From: SVFI01 sp045588655
GTDB taxonomy: Bacteria; Bacillota; Clostridia; Lachnospirales; Lachnospiraceae
Direction of reading: 5' to 3'
Length of the DNA: 64,000 nucleotides
Assembly (NCBI GenBank): GCA_045588655.1
Contig: JAZNEP010000028.1
Span: 124,001 to 188,000, forward strand
How positions within the stretch are numbered: position 1 is the stretch's first letter; the number at the start of each line of letters is the position of its first letter. Both the position numbers and the translations under genes were made by a program. Of this stretch, positions 35,014 through 44,104 are shown piece after piece. Under the pieces are notes generated by a model. It worked only from the letters and a program-made list of their open reading frames with translations, had not been told where the DNA came from and made no database searches.

Positions 35014-35757
35014 CTATTTTCCTGCAAACTGTGCTAACACACGGAATGTTCTACGGATACATGTCAGCGTAGGATGTGGCATCCGGTTTTGCGCAAGTGC
35101 CTTTCTCGCTTCCAAAAATGAATCCATATAATTTTTGAGTCCGCCTGTACTTGTCGAATTTTCACCATGATACATATTCACAAGTACCTTCGGGATATAT
35201 GCCAGCTTCGTTTTTTTCTCTTTCAGTATACGAATAATAAACTCATAATCCGCGGCTATTTTGTAATCTAATTTATAAAAGCCATAGGTTTCATATATTT
35301 CTCTCTTCAAATAAAGCGTCGGGTGCGCCGGCATCCATCCTTTGTTAATATCACCTTGTCCCATACGCCATCTGCGAATCACATGACCGTCCTGCACATA
35401 ATTGACATCTCCATGTACACCGTCTGCACCTTCTTTTTCCATCACTTCCACCATCTCAGAAATCACATGGTCATTGGCAAACTCATCACACATCAACCCG
35501 ATAATATCTCCGCTAGCGATACGTATCCCTTTATTTAATGCATCGTAAAGTCCTTGATCAGGCTCTGATACAAATTTAATTTGATTGCCGTATTCCTTCT
35601 TTAAGGATGTCAGAACATCCTTTGTTCCATCCGTGGAACCACCATCAATCACTATATATTCTAACTCTGCGTAGTCCTGTTTCAAAATCTGACGGGCACA
35701 CTTTTCAAAATGCACACAATCATTGTAGGTCATTGTAATCACTGAGACTTTTTGCAT
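35014..35757 (-). CDS. Family 2 glycosyltransferase
   Basis: A 247-aa GT-A transferase. KVSVITMTYNDCVHFEKC at the N-terminus, VIDGGSTDGTKDV and GLMCDEFANDHVI (in place of a clean DxD), then KIAADYEFIIRIL. It resembles WcaA-type enzymes and adds one sugar in the cytoplasm. The ATG at 35757 has GGAG eight bases upstream and overlaps the 741-aa gene by 19 bases. Donor and acceptor not readable. Confidence 0.86.
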   Translation of the reverse strand: MQKVSVITMTYNDCVHFEKCARQILKQDYAELEYIVIDGGSTDGTKDVLTSLKKEYGNQIKFVSEPDQGLYDALNKGIRIASGDIIGLMCDEFANDHVISEMVEVMEKEGADGVHGDVNYVQDGHVIRRWRMGQGDINKGWMPAHPTLYLKREIYETYGFYKLDYKIAADYEFIIRILKEKKTKLAYIPKVLVNMYHGENSTSTGGLKNYMDSFLEARKALAQNRMPHPTLTCIRRTFRVLAQFAGK

Positions 35758-37964
35758 GTTCTTATCTCCATTAAGCATAACGTGGTTATAGTATACACTA
35801 AAACTGTCACGAATGCAAAAACAGCATAGCGTTTTGAAGAAGTATATGCCCCCGCATACGTATGTGTCACTGCGAAAAGAAGATCTTGTTTCTCTTCCTG
35901 CTCGCCAAGTATCAGCTTCCCGACCGGATACGCATCATACTCTCCCATACGGTAGGTCACAAAACGAAGGTTCTTTTCCCGGCTCCCTGCTTTTTTCCAA
36001 ATTCGAATCCTAAATTCTTCTTTTCCCACCGGATAGATGAGACTTGTTTCTATCATCTTGGCACTGTTATACGGTTGTCCGGCTGCAACAAGCTCGTCTT
36101 CTGCCACTCTTCCCTGCTTTTCACCAATCACTTCCACGCCATAAACTGCATCAGAATCTGCATCCTCATTCCGGTACTGGAACAAAATGCGATTAAATGG
36201 CTGGTCTGTGGTAAACCTCTGCACCAGCTCTTCCTCACCGGATACAGTAAGCTCATAATTTGCCAAGTATTGCGATACCACCGGATGTACAAACTCTCCC
36301 TGACTTTGTGTAAACACCTCTATTTTTTTTATAAAAAATATACTCACAAAAAGAATACAAAATATTGCCATGACAAAAAGTACATTCACTTTGCAATTTT
36401 TTGTCTCTTTTCTTTTTAATTTTAATCCGTATAATCCATTTATTTCCTCTGACGTCCTTCTCTCCATCCCTGCAAGCGCAAGAAAGGAAAGCACCGGCCA
36501 AAACGGCAAACTGTACTGTGGCCCGGTTTCCCAGAGAAGATAAAACAAAATTGCACCAAGAAGCGTCACCTCAAACAGATACCTCTCTCTTGTACCGGTT
36601 TTAAGACTCCAAAAGACGGCATTTCCAATCCCAAGAAGAACCAAAAGCCAATAAGCCTGATGGTATAAAACCACTGCATCGTTATGTCTGCCAAATATCG
36701 CCTCATACCCTGTTTTTGTATTGAGACAATGTTCGAGAAACACTGGGTAACCATTGGTTCCGTCCGCCCACGTATTTCGCAGTTTTGCGATAGCCAAATG
36801 GGCAAATCCTTTGACTCCCAATCCCTGCGCTTTCTCCTTCATCCGATCAAGTACTGCTTCCTTTTTTTCCTGCTGCGTGCCAAAGGATGAAGTAAACTGT
36901 TCATCCTCCGCATTGTGACTTCCCGGCGCAGTCATTGACATCATGAGCCAGTGAGTCGCAGGAAACGCAGTATCCGTCGTGTCAATCCCAACCACTTTTT
37001 CTCCTACACTACTTCCAATCCAAAGCGTCGCAATCACCGTCAATAGCACTACCATGTGCTTTGGTTTCCATTTCCTGAATGCATACATACAAAACACGCC
37101 TGCAATCAGTGCAATAATCGTAGTTGCGCGAAACAAATATCCGATTGCAAAAGAAAAACCCAAAGCAGTATATAACACCATGGAAGATGATGTTTGTTTC
37201 CCCCTGTCACAGAGTAGCCTGCTACATCCATATAATACAAACATAAAAAACGGCATCGACAAGGTGATGGTATAATAATAGGATACCCCAATGTATAAAA
37301 ACGGATTCATGCAGATAAACAGCAGGATTACCACCCACTTTTCCTTCGAAAGATGCGGGCGATATTCTTTGATTGTCAGCAACAACAGGAATTGACTTAT
37401 ATCAATACACATCATATTTATCGCATTTAGCACAAGCGGTATATTTCCCGCCTGCATTCCTACTGCATCGCATAGTTTCCACACAAGAGCCGTAAATACA
37501 GCAAATGCATTTTGATTCGGATAAACCGACATATAATACCATGCTTCCTGCGCCACCTCTCCACTGCGGGCTAGTGACGAAGCTGCTCCTGCTACAAATG
37601 CGCTATCAAAAAGATAGGCGCTTTTGAAATAAAGCAAAAACACGCACTGAAGTAGAATAGCTAATCCGGGAATCACGCGTAACAACAGTCCTAAGAACCG
37701 TTCACTGCAATACGTAAGCTGCTTTGCCACCACACGATAAAATATTCCCAAAAACACAGTGAAGCTCACTACCAATCCTGCAATTACAGGCGCACTCACA
37801 TGGGTATTTAAAAACGTATTTTCATTCAGACTGCATGTGGCCATACATATTAATACAATGACAAGAAAGAACAGCACAAAAAGAGAAGCAGTCATGATGC
37901 CTCTCACCAGACTGTTTCTTCCTCTTGTTTCATTCTCTGTTCCCCTTGTCTTACTGTTTGCCAT
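35739..37964 (-). CDS. Large polytopic membrane protein with C-terminal ectodomain (GT-C-like)
   Basis: A 741-aa protein with about 11-12 helices in the first 550 residues, then an extracytoplasmic domain of about 150 residues and a final helix near 715-733. An early loop reads LFDSAFVAGAASSLARSG, followed by SVYPNQNAFAVFTALVW, a layout seen in GT39-like enzymes, though the DxxE/DEAR motif of ArnT is not present. It probably transfers a sugar outside the membrane. It overlaps the GT2 gene downstream by 19 bases and follows the GT4 gene by 21 bases. I cannot name the family. Confidence 0.65.
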   Translation of the reverse strand: MANSKTRGTENETRGRNSLVRGIMTASLFVLFFLVIVLICMATCSLNENTFLNTHVSAPVIAGLVVSFTVFLGIFYRVVAKQLTYCSERFLGLLLRVIPGLAILLQCVFLLYFKSAYLFDSAFVAGAASSLARSGEVAQEAWYYMSVYPNQNAFAVFTALVWKLCDAVGMQAGNIPLVLNAINMMCIDISQFLLLLTIKEYRPHLSKEKWVVILLFICMNPFLYIGVSYYYTITLSMPFFMFVLYGCSRLLCDRGKQTSSSMVLYTALGFSFAIGYLFRATTIIALIAGVFCMYAFRKWKPKHMVVLLTVIATLWIGSSVGEKVVGIDTTDTAFPATHWLMMSMTAPGSHNAEDEQFTSSFGTQQEKKEAVLDRMKEKAQGLGVKGFAHLAIAKLRNTWADGTNGYPVFLEHCLNTKTGYEAIFGRHNDAVVLYHQAYWLLVLLGIGNAVFWSLKTGTRERYLFEVTLLGAILFYLLWETGPQYSLPFWPVLSFLALAGMERRTSEEINGLYGLKLKRKETKNCKVNVLFVMAIFCILFVSIFFIKKIEVFTQSQGEFVHPVVSQYLANYELTVSGEEELVQRFTTDQPFNRILFQYRNEDADSDAVYGVEVIGEKQGRVAEDELVAAGQPYNSAKMIETSLIYPVGKEEFRIRIWKKAGSREKNLRFVTYRMGEYDAYPVGKLILGEQEEKQDLLFAVTHTYAGAYTSSKRYAVFAFVTVLVYTITTLCLMEIRTCKKSQ

Positions 37965-37985
37965 TTTGAATCCTTTACATTGTTT

Positions 37986-39233
37986 CTATCGTTTTTTCGC
38001 TATGATGCGTTTATACAGCTCGATATATTCTGCATATCTGTGGTTTCTCTCATAACAAAGAGCCCTCTCTCTGCAGTCCTTCCTCTGAAACTTGTGATTT
38101 TCACACACATCTCTGACCGCAAGGTACAACGCTTCCGCTTCCCCTTTTGGTACTACTACTCCACATTTTTCTGTAAGAGACTCTGCACTTCCACCTGTCT
38201 CAAATGTAATAACCGGCGTTCCGCAAGCCAGCGCTTCCAGATTTGTCGTCGGAAAATTATCTTCCAGCGTGGCATTGACATATACATCTGCCTCCCGATA
38301 AAGCTGTGCAAGCTCTTTCACACTCTCTGTCCGCTCAATGGGAATCATTTTACCATTCGGATATTTCCTTCGCAGCTTCTTTGCCTGACGACTGTCTACA
38401 CCTACAAGCTGAATCCTATATTCCTTTGGCAGTCTATCTGCCAGTTTTTCAAAATAGGGAAGACCTTTTCTTTCCTCCCATCGATTTGCAACGCCCAGAA
38501 TCGTATATATTTTTCCTCCACCTGCAACTCTATCCTTCTCCGCTCCCTCTGCTTCATCTGTCGGACAGAAGGTATCAAGATTGATTCCATTCGGAATCAC
38601 CTCAATCGGATACTCTTTTAAAAAAGATTGCTTTACAAGACCTGCCAACCAATAACTCGGAGTTACAATCGTCAGGTTCTTCACTCCTGTATAAGCTCTC
38701 TTCTTTGCCGCGTAGCTCCATATCGTATTATCCTTAAAAAGAGCATACGGATATGCTTTTGCATGCACCGCACAGTCGTGACATCCACCTTCGTCTTCCT
38801 GCCACTTCTTACAGCCAACATAATCAAAATAAGCACAGTGACCTGTAAATGTCCAGCAATCATGCAGTGTCCAAACCACGGAGGCATCCGATTTTTTCAA
38901 ATAATCAAACAAACTCTCCGTCTGGAGATAGAATCCATGAATGTTATGCAAATGTATAACATCCGGCCGAATATCTTCCAGCCAATGAATCAATTTTTCC
39001 GTTACTTTTTTAGAACCAAAGCCAGATTTTCCTTGAAAAAAGTTTTTCAATACATGACATCCAAAATCCCACTTATTTCCTATTTCATATCCATGTATCG
39101 ACTCCGGTAATCTGCCTCTACCCACAGCAATATATGGTTCATGTCCGTCTTTTTCTAATGTTTCATATAAATCCACACAGATTCTTCCGATGCTTCCGAC
39201 GCCGGATACTGTGTTTACTTGCACGATTTTCAT
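37986..39233 (-). CDS. Family 4 glycosyltransferase (WcaC/colanic-type)
   Basis: A 415-aa GT-B retaining transferase. MKIVQVNTVSGVGSIGRI opens the N-terminal domain, and VIHLHNIHGFYLQ with TLHDCWTFTGHCAYFDYVGC, a Cys-containing block, is typical of the colanic acid-type group (split here; no longer than the family pattern). The C-terminal E-x7-E region is LEDNFPTTNLEALACGTPVI. First gene of the operon that runs to 27376. A poor -10 may lie in the 92-base gap upstream. It should add a sugar to the lipid-linked intermediate. Confidence 0.9.
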   Translation of the reverse strand: MKIVQVNTVSGVGSIGRICVDLYETLEKDGHEPYIAVGRGRLPESIHGYEIGNKWDFGCHVLKNFFQGKSGFGSKKVTEKLIHWLEDIRPDVIHLHNIHGFYLQTESLFDYLKKSDASVVWTLHDCWTFTGHCAYFDYVGCKKWQEDEGGCHDCAVHAKAYPYALFKDNTIWSYAAKKRAYTGVKNLTIVTPSYWLAGLVKQSFLKEYPIEVIPNGINLDTFCPTDEAEGAEKDRVAGGGKIYTILGVANRWEERKGLPYFEKLADRLPKEYRIQLVGVDSRQAKKLRRKYPNGKMIPIERTESVKELAQLYREADVYVNATLEDNFPTTNLEALACGTPVITFETGGSAESLTEKCGVVVPKGEAEALYLAVRDVCENHKFQRKDCRERALCYERNHRYAEYIELYKRIIAKKR

Positions 39234-39325
39234 AAAAAACTCCCCAAATTATAATTATTTTGATATACTGTTACGAGAGAGCCGGTTCGCCTGCTCACAA
39301 ATAATCACAGAAAGCAGGACATACT

Positions 39326-40111
39326 ATGTTAATAATACAACCGATAGGTGGTTTGTGCAATAGAATGCGCGCGATAAATTCCGCTTTGGTGCTTGCAAAA
39401 AAGCAAGGAAAAAAACTGAAAGTGATTTGGAACGTCAACGCTGAGCTTGGCTGTCCCTTCGAAGAGCTGTTTGAATCAACTGACGCTTTTTCAGTTATGA
39501 ATATCTACTCTAAATGGAATCTGCGCAAACTTTTTTTCCAATTCACCCGCAAACGAATCGGTAACGACGAAATCCGTGCAAACCGCAACCCAAACGGACT
39601 GACAGAAGAATTTCAGCAAACCTTAAATCAGCCGCTTTACATTGCAACGGAAGAACATTTTTTTGAATGCCATGACTATTCTTCTTTTGTACCAACCGAG
39701 GAGATTCAGAATCGCATACAGGCCCTGACTTCTTCTTATGGTTCCCATAATGTCGGCGTCCATATCCGTCGCACAGACAATAAACCTGCTATCGGCAAAA
39801 GTTCGACACAATCTTTCATCCAGTCCATGGAAAGAGAAATCTCTCTTTATCCGGACACAAAATTTTATCTTGCAACCGATGATCTTTCCGAGGAGGCAAA
39901 TCTACGCCGCTTATTCCCGGGACGAATCATTTCCAATGAAACACGCGATTTGTCCCGCGACAGTGTAACCGGTATCAAGGATGCCTTACTTGATTTGATG
40001 TGCCTTGCTCACACCGACAAGATTATAGGAAGCTATTTTTCTTCCTTTACTGACATCGCTGCAGACTGGAACCAAATTCCGAAATGTGTTGCCGGCGAAG
40101 ATACCGCGTAA
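39326..40111 (+). CDS. Fucosyltransferase-like GT-B protein
   Basis: A 261-aa protein. IGGLCNRMRAINSAL at 7-21 resembles the GLGNRL start of alpha-1,2 and alpha-1,6 fucosyltransferases, and VHIRRTDN at 145-152 is the GDP-sugar-binding HxRRxD motif of families GT11, GT23 and NodZ. It is short for the family (usually about 290 aa or more). AGGA lies seven bases before the ATG. It is a single plus-strand gene with a strong terminator, between two minus-strand units. It likely adds fucose or a related GDP-sugar; manC could provide a GDP-mannose route, but gmd and fcl are not in the window. Confidence 0.72.
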   Translation: MLIIQPIGGLCNRMRAINSALVLAKKQGKKLKVIWNVNAELGCPFEELFESTDAFSVMNIYSKWNLRKLFFQFTRKRIGNDEIRANRNPNGLTEEFQQTLNQPLYIATEEHFFECHDYSSFVPTEEIQNRIQALTSSYGSHNVGVHIRRTDNKPAIGKSSTQSFIQSMEREISLYPDTKFYLATDDLSEEANLRRLFPGRIISNETRDLSRDSVTGIKDALLDLMCLAHTDKIIGSYFSSFTDIAADWNQIPKCVAGEDTA

Positions 40112-40162
40112 TCGTGAAGCTTTTATAGCTTCCTATGAGAGGATGGAAATAAAACAAAAATA

Positions 40163-40194
40163 GAGCCTACTCAACTTTAAGTTTGAGTAGGCTC
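40163..40194. terminator. Strong bidirectional terminator
   Basis: GAGCCTACTCAA (40163-40174) pairs perfectly with TTGAGTAGGCTC (40183-40194) over an 8-base loop; T-rich sequence follows on the plus strand and A-rich sequence precedes it. It lies between the stop codons of the convergent fucosyltransferase-like and DUF3048 genes and can serve both. Confidence 0.9.
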
Positions 40195-40199
40195 ACTTT

Positions 40200-41378
40200 T
40201 TACTGTACCTGTGATTTGTATTCCACACCGTCGATGGTTACGGAACGATCATTCTGTACGACTGCGATATATGTTTTTCCAGGGTTAAACTCTACCTGAG
40301 TCAAATCATCATAATAAAATCTTGTCGGGCTGTAATCTCCGTTTTTACCCCATTTGATATGAACGGCTTTTCCGTTTGTGATATAGTATCCATCCTGCGT
40401 ATCATCATGACACTGGAACGAAAGATATCCTTTGTCATCACGCACTTCATAATGTGCAAACTGAATTACCACATTTTCATACGTAAGCTGCTCACCTGTC
40501 GTACCGTCACACTGTGGTTTTTCATAAAGATTTTTCTTATAAAGTCCTGTTGCCTCATCATATTCCAAAGAAGATTTGGTATATGGGAATGCGTTTGCGA
40601 GACTTACCTCTTTTGCATCAAAGCTTCCTTGTGCGCTTGCCAGCGTATTTTCCTCTGATTTTGCAAACAGGAAATGCTCCGCACGGAAATTATCAAAATC
40701 ATGTTTTAGCTTATATCCTAAGTTCTTACACTCTTCAATCAGTTCTTTTCCGTTTGTATATGCATTGTGTGGTACCGCTTTATCTGTGGTACGATAAAAT
40801 GCATTACATCCAGGTGCTGAGGATGTCGAGTTCACTGCGCATCCTGTAATATTGTAAACATCGTCACGATTTGTTACATCCGCCAGATAGTAAGGACCTC
40901 CAAAATGAACCAGAATCGGGTCCCACTCCAATGCCCAATATACATAATAGTCACGACAGCTTCTTACATTACCAAGTGTTTCCATATCATGCCAATCTTC
41001 AATGATGGCCATCTGGCGAGACATATCGCCCTCTTCCATACATTCATATAACACGCCGGCTGCACCGATACCATACTGTGGCTGAGCAGCCTTATCTGTC
41101 GGAAGCATAATCGCAAGCGGACGCTGTTTCCAAATCTTTTTATCAATAATCTCACCGGTCAGAGAACTTCTTTCCATTCCTTCCGGTATCTCTTCATCCG
41201 TTACAATTTCTTCCAGTACAGGCTCTTCTACGACCGGTTCTTCCACAACCGGCTCCTCAACTACCGATTCCTGCACCTCAGGAACTACTTCCGCTTCTTC
41301 TTTCCCGCAACCACTAAGGATACATGCGGCAGACAATGCAGCAATTAACATCACTTTCCATTTTTTCATATGTTTCAC
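40200..41378 (-). CDS. DUF3048 domain lipoprotein (YerB-like)
   Basis: A 392-aa exported lipoprotein. A signal peptide at 1-23 ends in the lipobox LSGC, lipidated C24. A Glu/Val/Pro-rich linker follows (about 32-60) with tandem EEPVV units, then the DUF3048 domain: RPLAIMLPTDKAAQPQYGIG, DWHDMETLGNVRSCRDYYV and the C-terminal half with NPGKTYIAVVQND. B. subtilis YerB is the known relative, of unclear function. It is a single gene inside the glycan region but shows no transferase features. It may act at the cell surface or wall. Confidence 0.88.
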   Translation of the reverse strand: MKHMKKWKVMLIAALSAACILSGCGKEEAEVVPEVQESVVEEPVVEEPVVEEPVLEEIVTDEEIPEGMERSSLTGEIIDKKIWKQRPLAIMLPTDKAAQPQYGIGAAGVLYECMEEGDMSRQMAIIEDWHDMETLGNVRSCRDYYVYWALEWDPILVHFGGPYYLADVTNRDDVYNITGCAVNSTSSAPGCNAFYRTTDKAVPHNAYTNGKELIEECKNLGYKLKHDFDNFRAEHFLFAKSEENTLASAQGSFDAKEVSLANAFPYTKSSLEYDEATGLYKKNLYEKPQCDGTTGEQLTYENVVIQFAHYEVRDDKGYLSFQCHDDTQDGYYITNGKAVHIKWGKNGDYSPTRFYYDDLTQVEFNPGKTYIAVVQNDRSVTIDGVEYKSQVQ

Positions 41379-41543
41379 CTTCGTTTTCTTCTAAAATTAT
41401 TACACGCTCATTTTTACAAGCTTTTTCTATTTTATCACAAACACAACCTGTTGTCATTCATATTTTTCAATTTCTTCGTAGCACTTTTGTGATTTTTCTG
41501 TGACTGTCTTTCGCAAAAAATTGAATAAAAATCAGCATGTCTA

Positions 41544-43022
41544 TCAGTAGCTAATTTCATACACACGGTAGCCATCTTTCTCTGCAACACAGGTATATTC
41601 CTTATACAAGTCTGTTTTTTGCTCATACACTTGATCTGAAACAAACAGCAATCCTGTTTTTTGCGCATGATAACTTGACAACATAATTCCCATGAGTCCG
41701 TCATCTATACACACAAAATCTCCGTACGCTTCTGCCACAAAAACATCTTGCTGACTCCATGTTGAATTTATAATCCCTTCTTCCGAGACCTCATAGTCCA
41801 CATATATATTGCAGCCTTTATACTTCTCATCCTGTGCCATTTGACGCACTAAATCCTGAAATACATTCGGCCCCTGTGCATGTATGGTTTCCACCACTGC
41901 AGCTGAGTAATGAAGAAATACAAAGGCCACCACAACGGTTAAAACAACACGCAGCATTGGCAAAATCTCACTGTTTTTGATTAATCTTGCCGCCATAACC
42001 CCTGCTCCCAGCAATAGCGCCACCAGCGACGGATACACGTACCATAAAAGCTTATTCGTCACACAAGAAAACGCGAACAATGGCACCACAATCCAAAGCA
42101 CCCAGCCAATGTATTGTTCCCGTTTTTTCCATACAAAACTGCGACTGAACACAAAAACACCAACAATGCCTATCACAAGTGCACATAGGTATGGGGATAC
42201 TTTGCCCGAAGCAGCACCAAAATAATATTCCAAATAATACATAAACGGAGCAATATTATTTTGCAGTGTCCCATCCGTGCGTCCAAGCACATCCGTCTCC
42301 CACATTTTCCGAAAAAAAGTAAGACCGTCTACCATCATTCTCGGCACTGCCCAAAGTAATATCAGCCCTGCAATAGAAGCCGCAAACAAGCCCCATTGCC
42401 TGATACAGAATCTTCTGATTTGTCCGGTCAAAATCAGATAAAGTCCACCGATAACTGCAATCACTCCTGCATGGTAGCTCTTAGCCAAAAATGCAAGCGA
42501 AAAGAAGAGCCCGCACAAATAAAGCATTTTCGGTCTATTCGGTATCTGCATCATACAAAACATGGCAAGTGAAAACAGAAGAACAAACAGGCTGTCCGCG
42601 TCTCCGGCGCGGATCATATGCGCCTGAAATGCTGTCGTATTTATCGCAAGAAACGCCACTCCCAAAAGCGACTCCAGCTTTCCATATCTGCGCAAAAAAT
42701 TTCCTGCAACCACCGCAAGGATGACATAGCAAAGTGCAGAGTAAAAACGCAGCGCAAACACACCGTTTCCAAAGACAGCCATACCCAGCATAATACACCA
42801 CATACTGAGCGGTGGTTTTAAATTGTAATAATCGGCCTGTCTTAGATACGTATTCTGAAACAGATTTCCTCCGTTTGCCATTTCATACGCATTGACTCCA
42901 TGTCTGGCTTCATCCCACGGATCTACATACTTGACATCCAGCCTATAAAAGGATAAAAATGCAATCCACACGATTAAAAGCACAAAACAGACCCAATAGA
43001 TATATTTCATACGCTTTTCCAT
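41544..43022 (-). CDS. GT39 ArnT/PMT-type membrane glycosyltransferase
   Basis: A 492-aa GT-C enzyme. The first extracytoplasmic loop has KYVDPWDEARHGVNAYEM, with the DE pair at 37-38 that is the catalytic acid motif of ArnT/PMT, then YYNLKPPLSMW, the second canonical block. About 11 helices follow, with a C-terminal soluble tail. It transfers a sugar from undecaprenyl phosphate outside the membrane. The ATG at 43022 has GGAGG eight bases upstream; the longer reading to 43058 has no site. Last gene of the unit starting at 48908 or leuA. This is the clearest GT-C in the window. Confidence 0.88.
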   Translation of the reverse strand: MEKRMKYIYWVCFVLLIVWIAFLSFYRLDVKYVDPWDEARHGVNAYEMANGGNLFQNTYLRQADYYNLKPPLSMWCIMLGMAVFGNGVFALRFYSALCYVILAVVAGNFLRRYGKLESLLGVAFLAINTTAFQAHMIRAGDADSLFVLLFSLAMFCMMQIPNRPKMLYLCGLFFSLAFLAKSYHAGVIAVIGGLYLILTGQIRRFCIRQWGLFAASIAGLILLWAVPRMMVDGLTFFRKMWETDVLGRTDGTLQNNIAPFMYYLEYYFGAASGKVSPYLCALVIGIVGVFVFSRSFVWKKREQYIGWVLWIVVPLFAFSCVTNKLLWYVYPSLVALLLGAGVMAARLIKNSEILPMLRVVLTVVVAFVFLHYSAAVVETIHAQGPNVFQDLVRQMAQDEKYKGCNIYVDYEVSEEGIINSTWSQQDVFVAEAYGDFVCIDDGLMGIMLSSYHAQKTGLLFVSDQVYEQKTDLYKEYTCVAEKDGYRVYEISY

Positions 43023-43070
43023 AATGTAACCTCCGGGTAACTCCCTGAATCCTGTCATACGTCTCTTCCG

Positions 43071-44102
43071 TCAACTTCGAAAATAAAGCCTTACCACCAT
43101 CCAGATTGCCATATACATATGGTGCTTCATAAAGAATATAAACAATCTTTCTGCCATAGAAAGATTTGGCATATCACAAATCTGAAGTGCTTCTTTTACA
43201 TCGGATGCAGTAAGCACTTCTTTCATTTCTCTGCGCAGCTCTCTGTACGGAACACTTTTCTGCTTATAAACAATGCTCTTGGTATGAAGCACCAACAGGC
43301 AAAGATAATCGTTCCATATCTGTGGCTTCAAATCATATACCTGTTTTGCATCGGAAATTCTACACAAATTCTCTCTCATAATTCGAATTTTTTCCGGATA
43401 TCGTTTGTCATGTCGCATTGTCATTGACTCATCATTCATATAGTAATTGTACGGAAAATAGTCTCGTATAATTTCTACGTGCTCCGCATCCAAAAACATG
43501 CAGAGTGAAAATTGGTAATCTTCTCCTATACTTACCTCATCCGCACACTGCTCAAGATTCTTCTTTACTAACTCAGCTTTCACAATCTTCGTCACACGAT
43601 TGGGTTGCAAATGTCTTCCCATAAAGCTTCCGTCATTAATCAGCTGCGGATACAACATTTGCGTAAGGTCTTTTTTCTTTAAGCTGTCTGTTGCAAACTC
43701 CATCTGCTCCGTCCACATTCTCTCCGGTTGATCTTCGTACAGATGGGTCAGTCCACAACACACAATGTCCGCACCGGTTGCCTGTGCCCTTTCGTAAAGC
43801 TTCTCATACATCTTTTCTTCTATATAGTCATCACTCTCCACATATCCGATATACTCACCGGTTGCCTCCAGCGAACCCTTTTTCCACGCTGAAGTCAGAC
43901 CACCATTTTTCTTATGTATGACCCGTACTCTTTTATCCGTGCGCGCATACTCATCACAAAGCCTCGGCGACTCATCACTACTCCCATCATCTACCAATAT
44001 AATCTCCACATCCGTAAGCGTCTGCGTCAGTACGCTCTGCATACACTTCTCCAGATATTTCTGCATATTGTAGACCGGAATCACTATACTTACTTTCGGC
44101 AT
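43071..44102 (-). CDS. Family 2 glycosyltransferase (CPS type)
   Basis: A 343-aa GT2. KVSIVIPVYNMQKYLEKCM, ILVDDGSSDESPRLCDEYA and IGYVESDDYIEE are the donor and DxD motifs, all intact. The longer C-terminal part carries GEDYQFSLCMFLDA, an acceptor-side block seen in capsule beta-galactosyl- or glucosyltransferases. It is one of three consecutive GT2 genes; the gap to the GT39 gene is 48 bases and to the previous GT2 two bases. Confidence 0.9.
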   Translation of the reverse strand: MPKVSIVIPVYNMQKYLEKCMQSVLTQTLTDVEIILVDDGSSDESPRLCDEYARTDKRVRVIHKKNGGLTSAWKKGSLEATGEYIGYVESDDYIEEKMYEKLYERAQATGADIVCCGLTHLYEDQPERMWTEQMEFATDSLKKKDLTQMLYPQLINDGSFMGRHLQPNRVTKIVKAELVKKNLEQCADEVSIGEDYQFSLCMFLDAEHVEIIRDYFPYNYYMNDESMTMRHDKRYPEKIRIMRENLCRISDAKQVYDLKPQIWNDYLCLLVLHTKSIVYKQKSVPYRELRREMKEVLTASDVKEALQICDMPNLSMAERLFIFFMKHHMYMAIWMVVRLYFRS

Positions 44103-44104
44103 TC

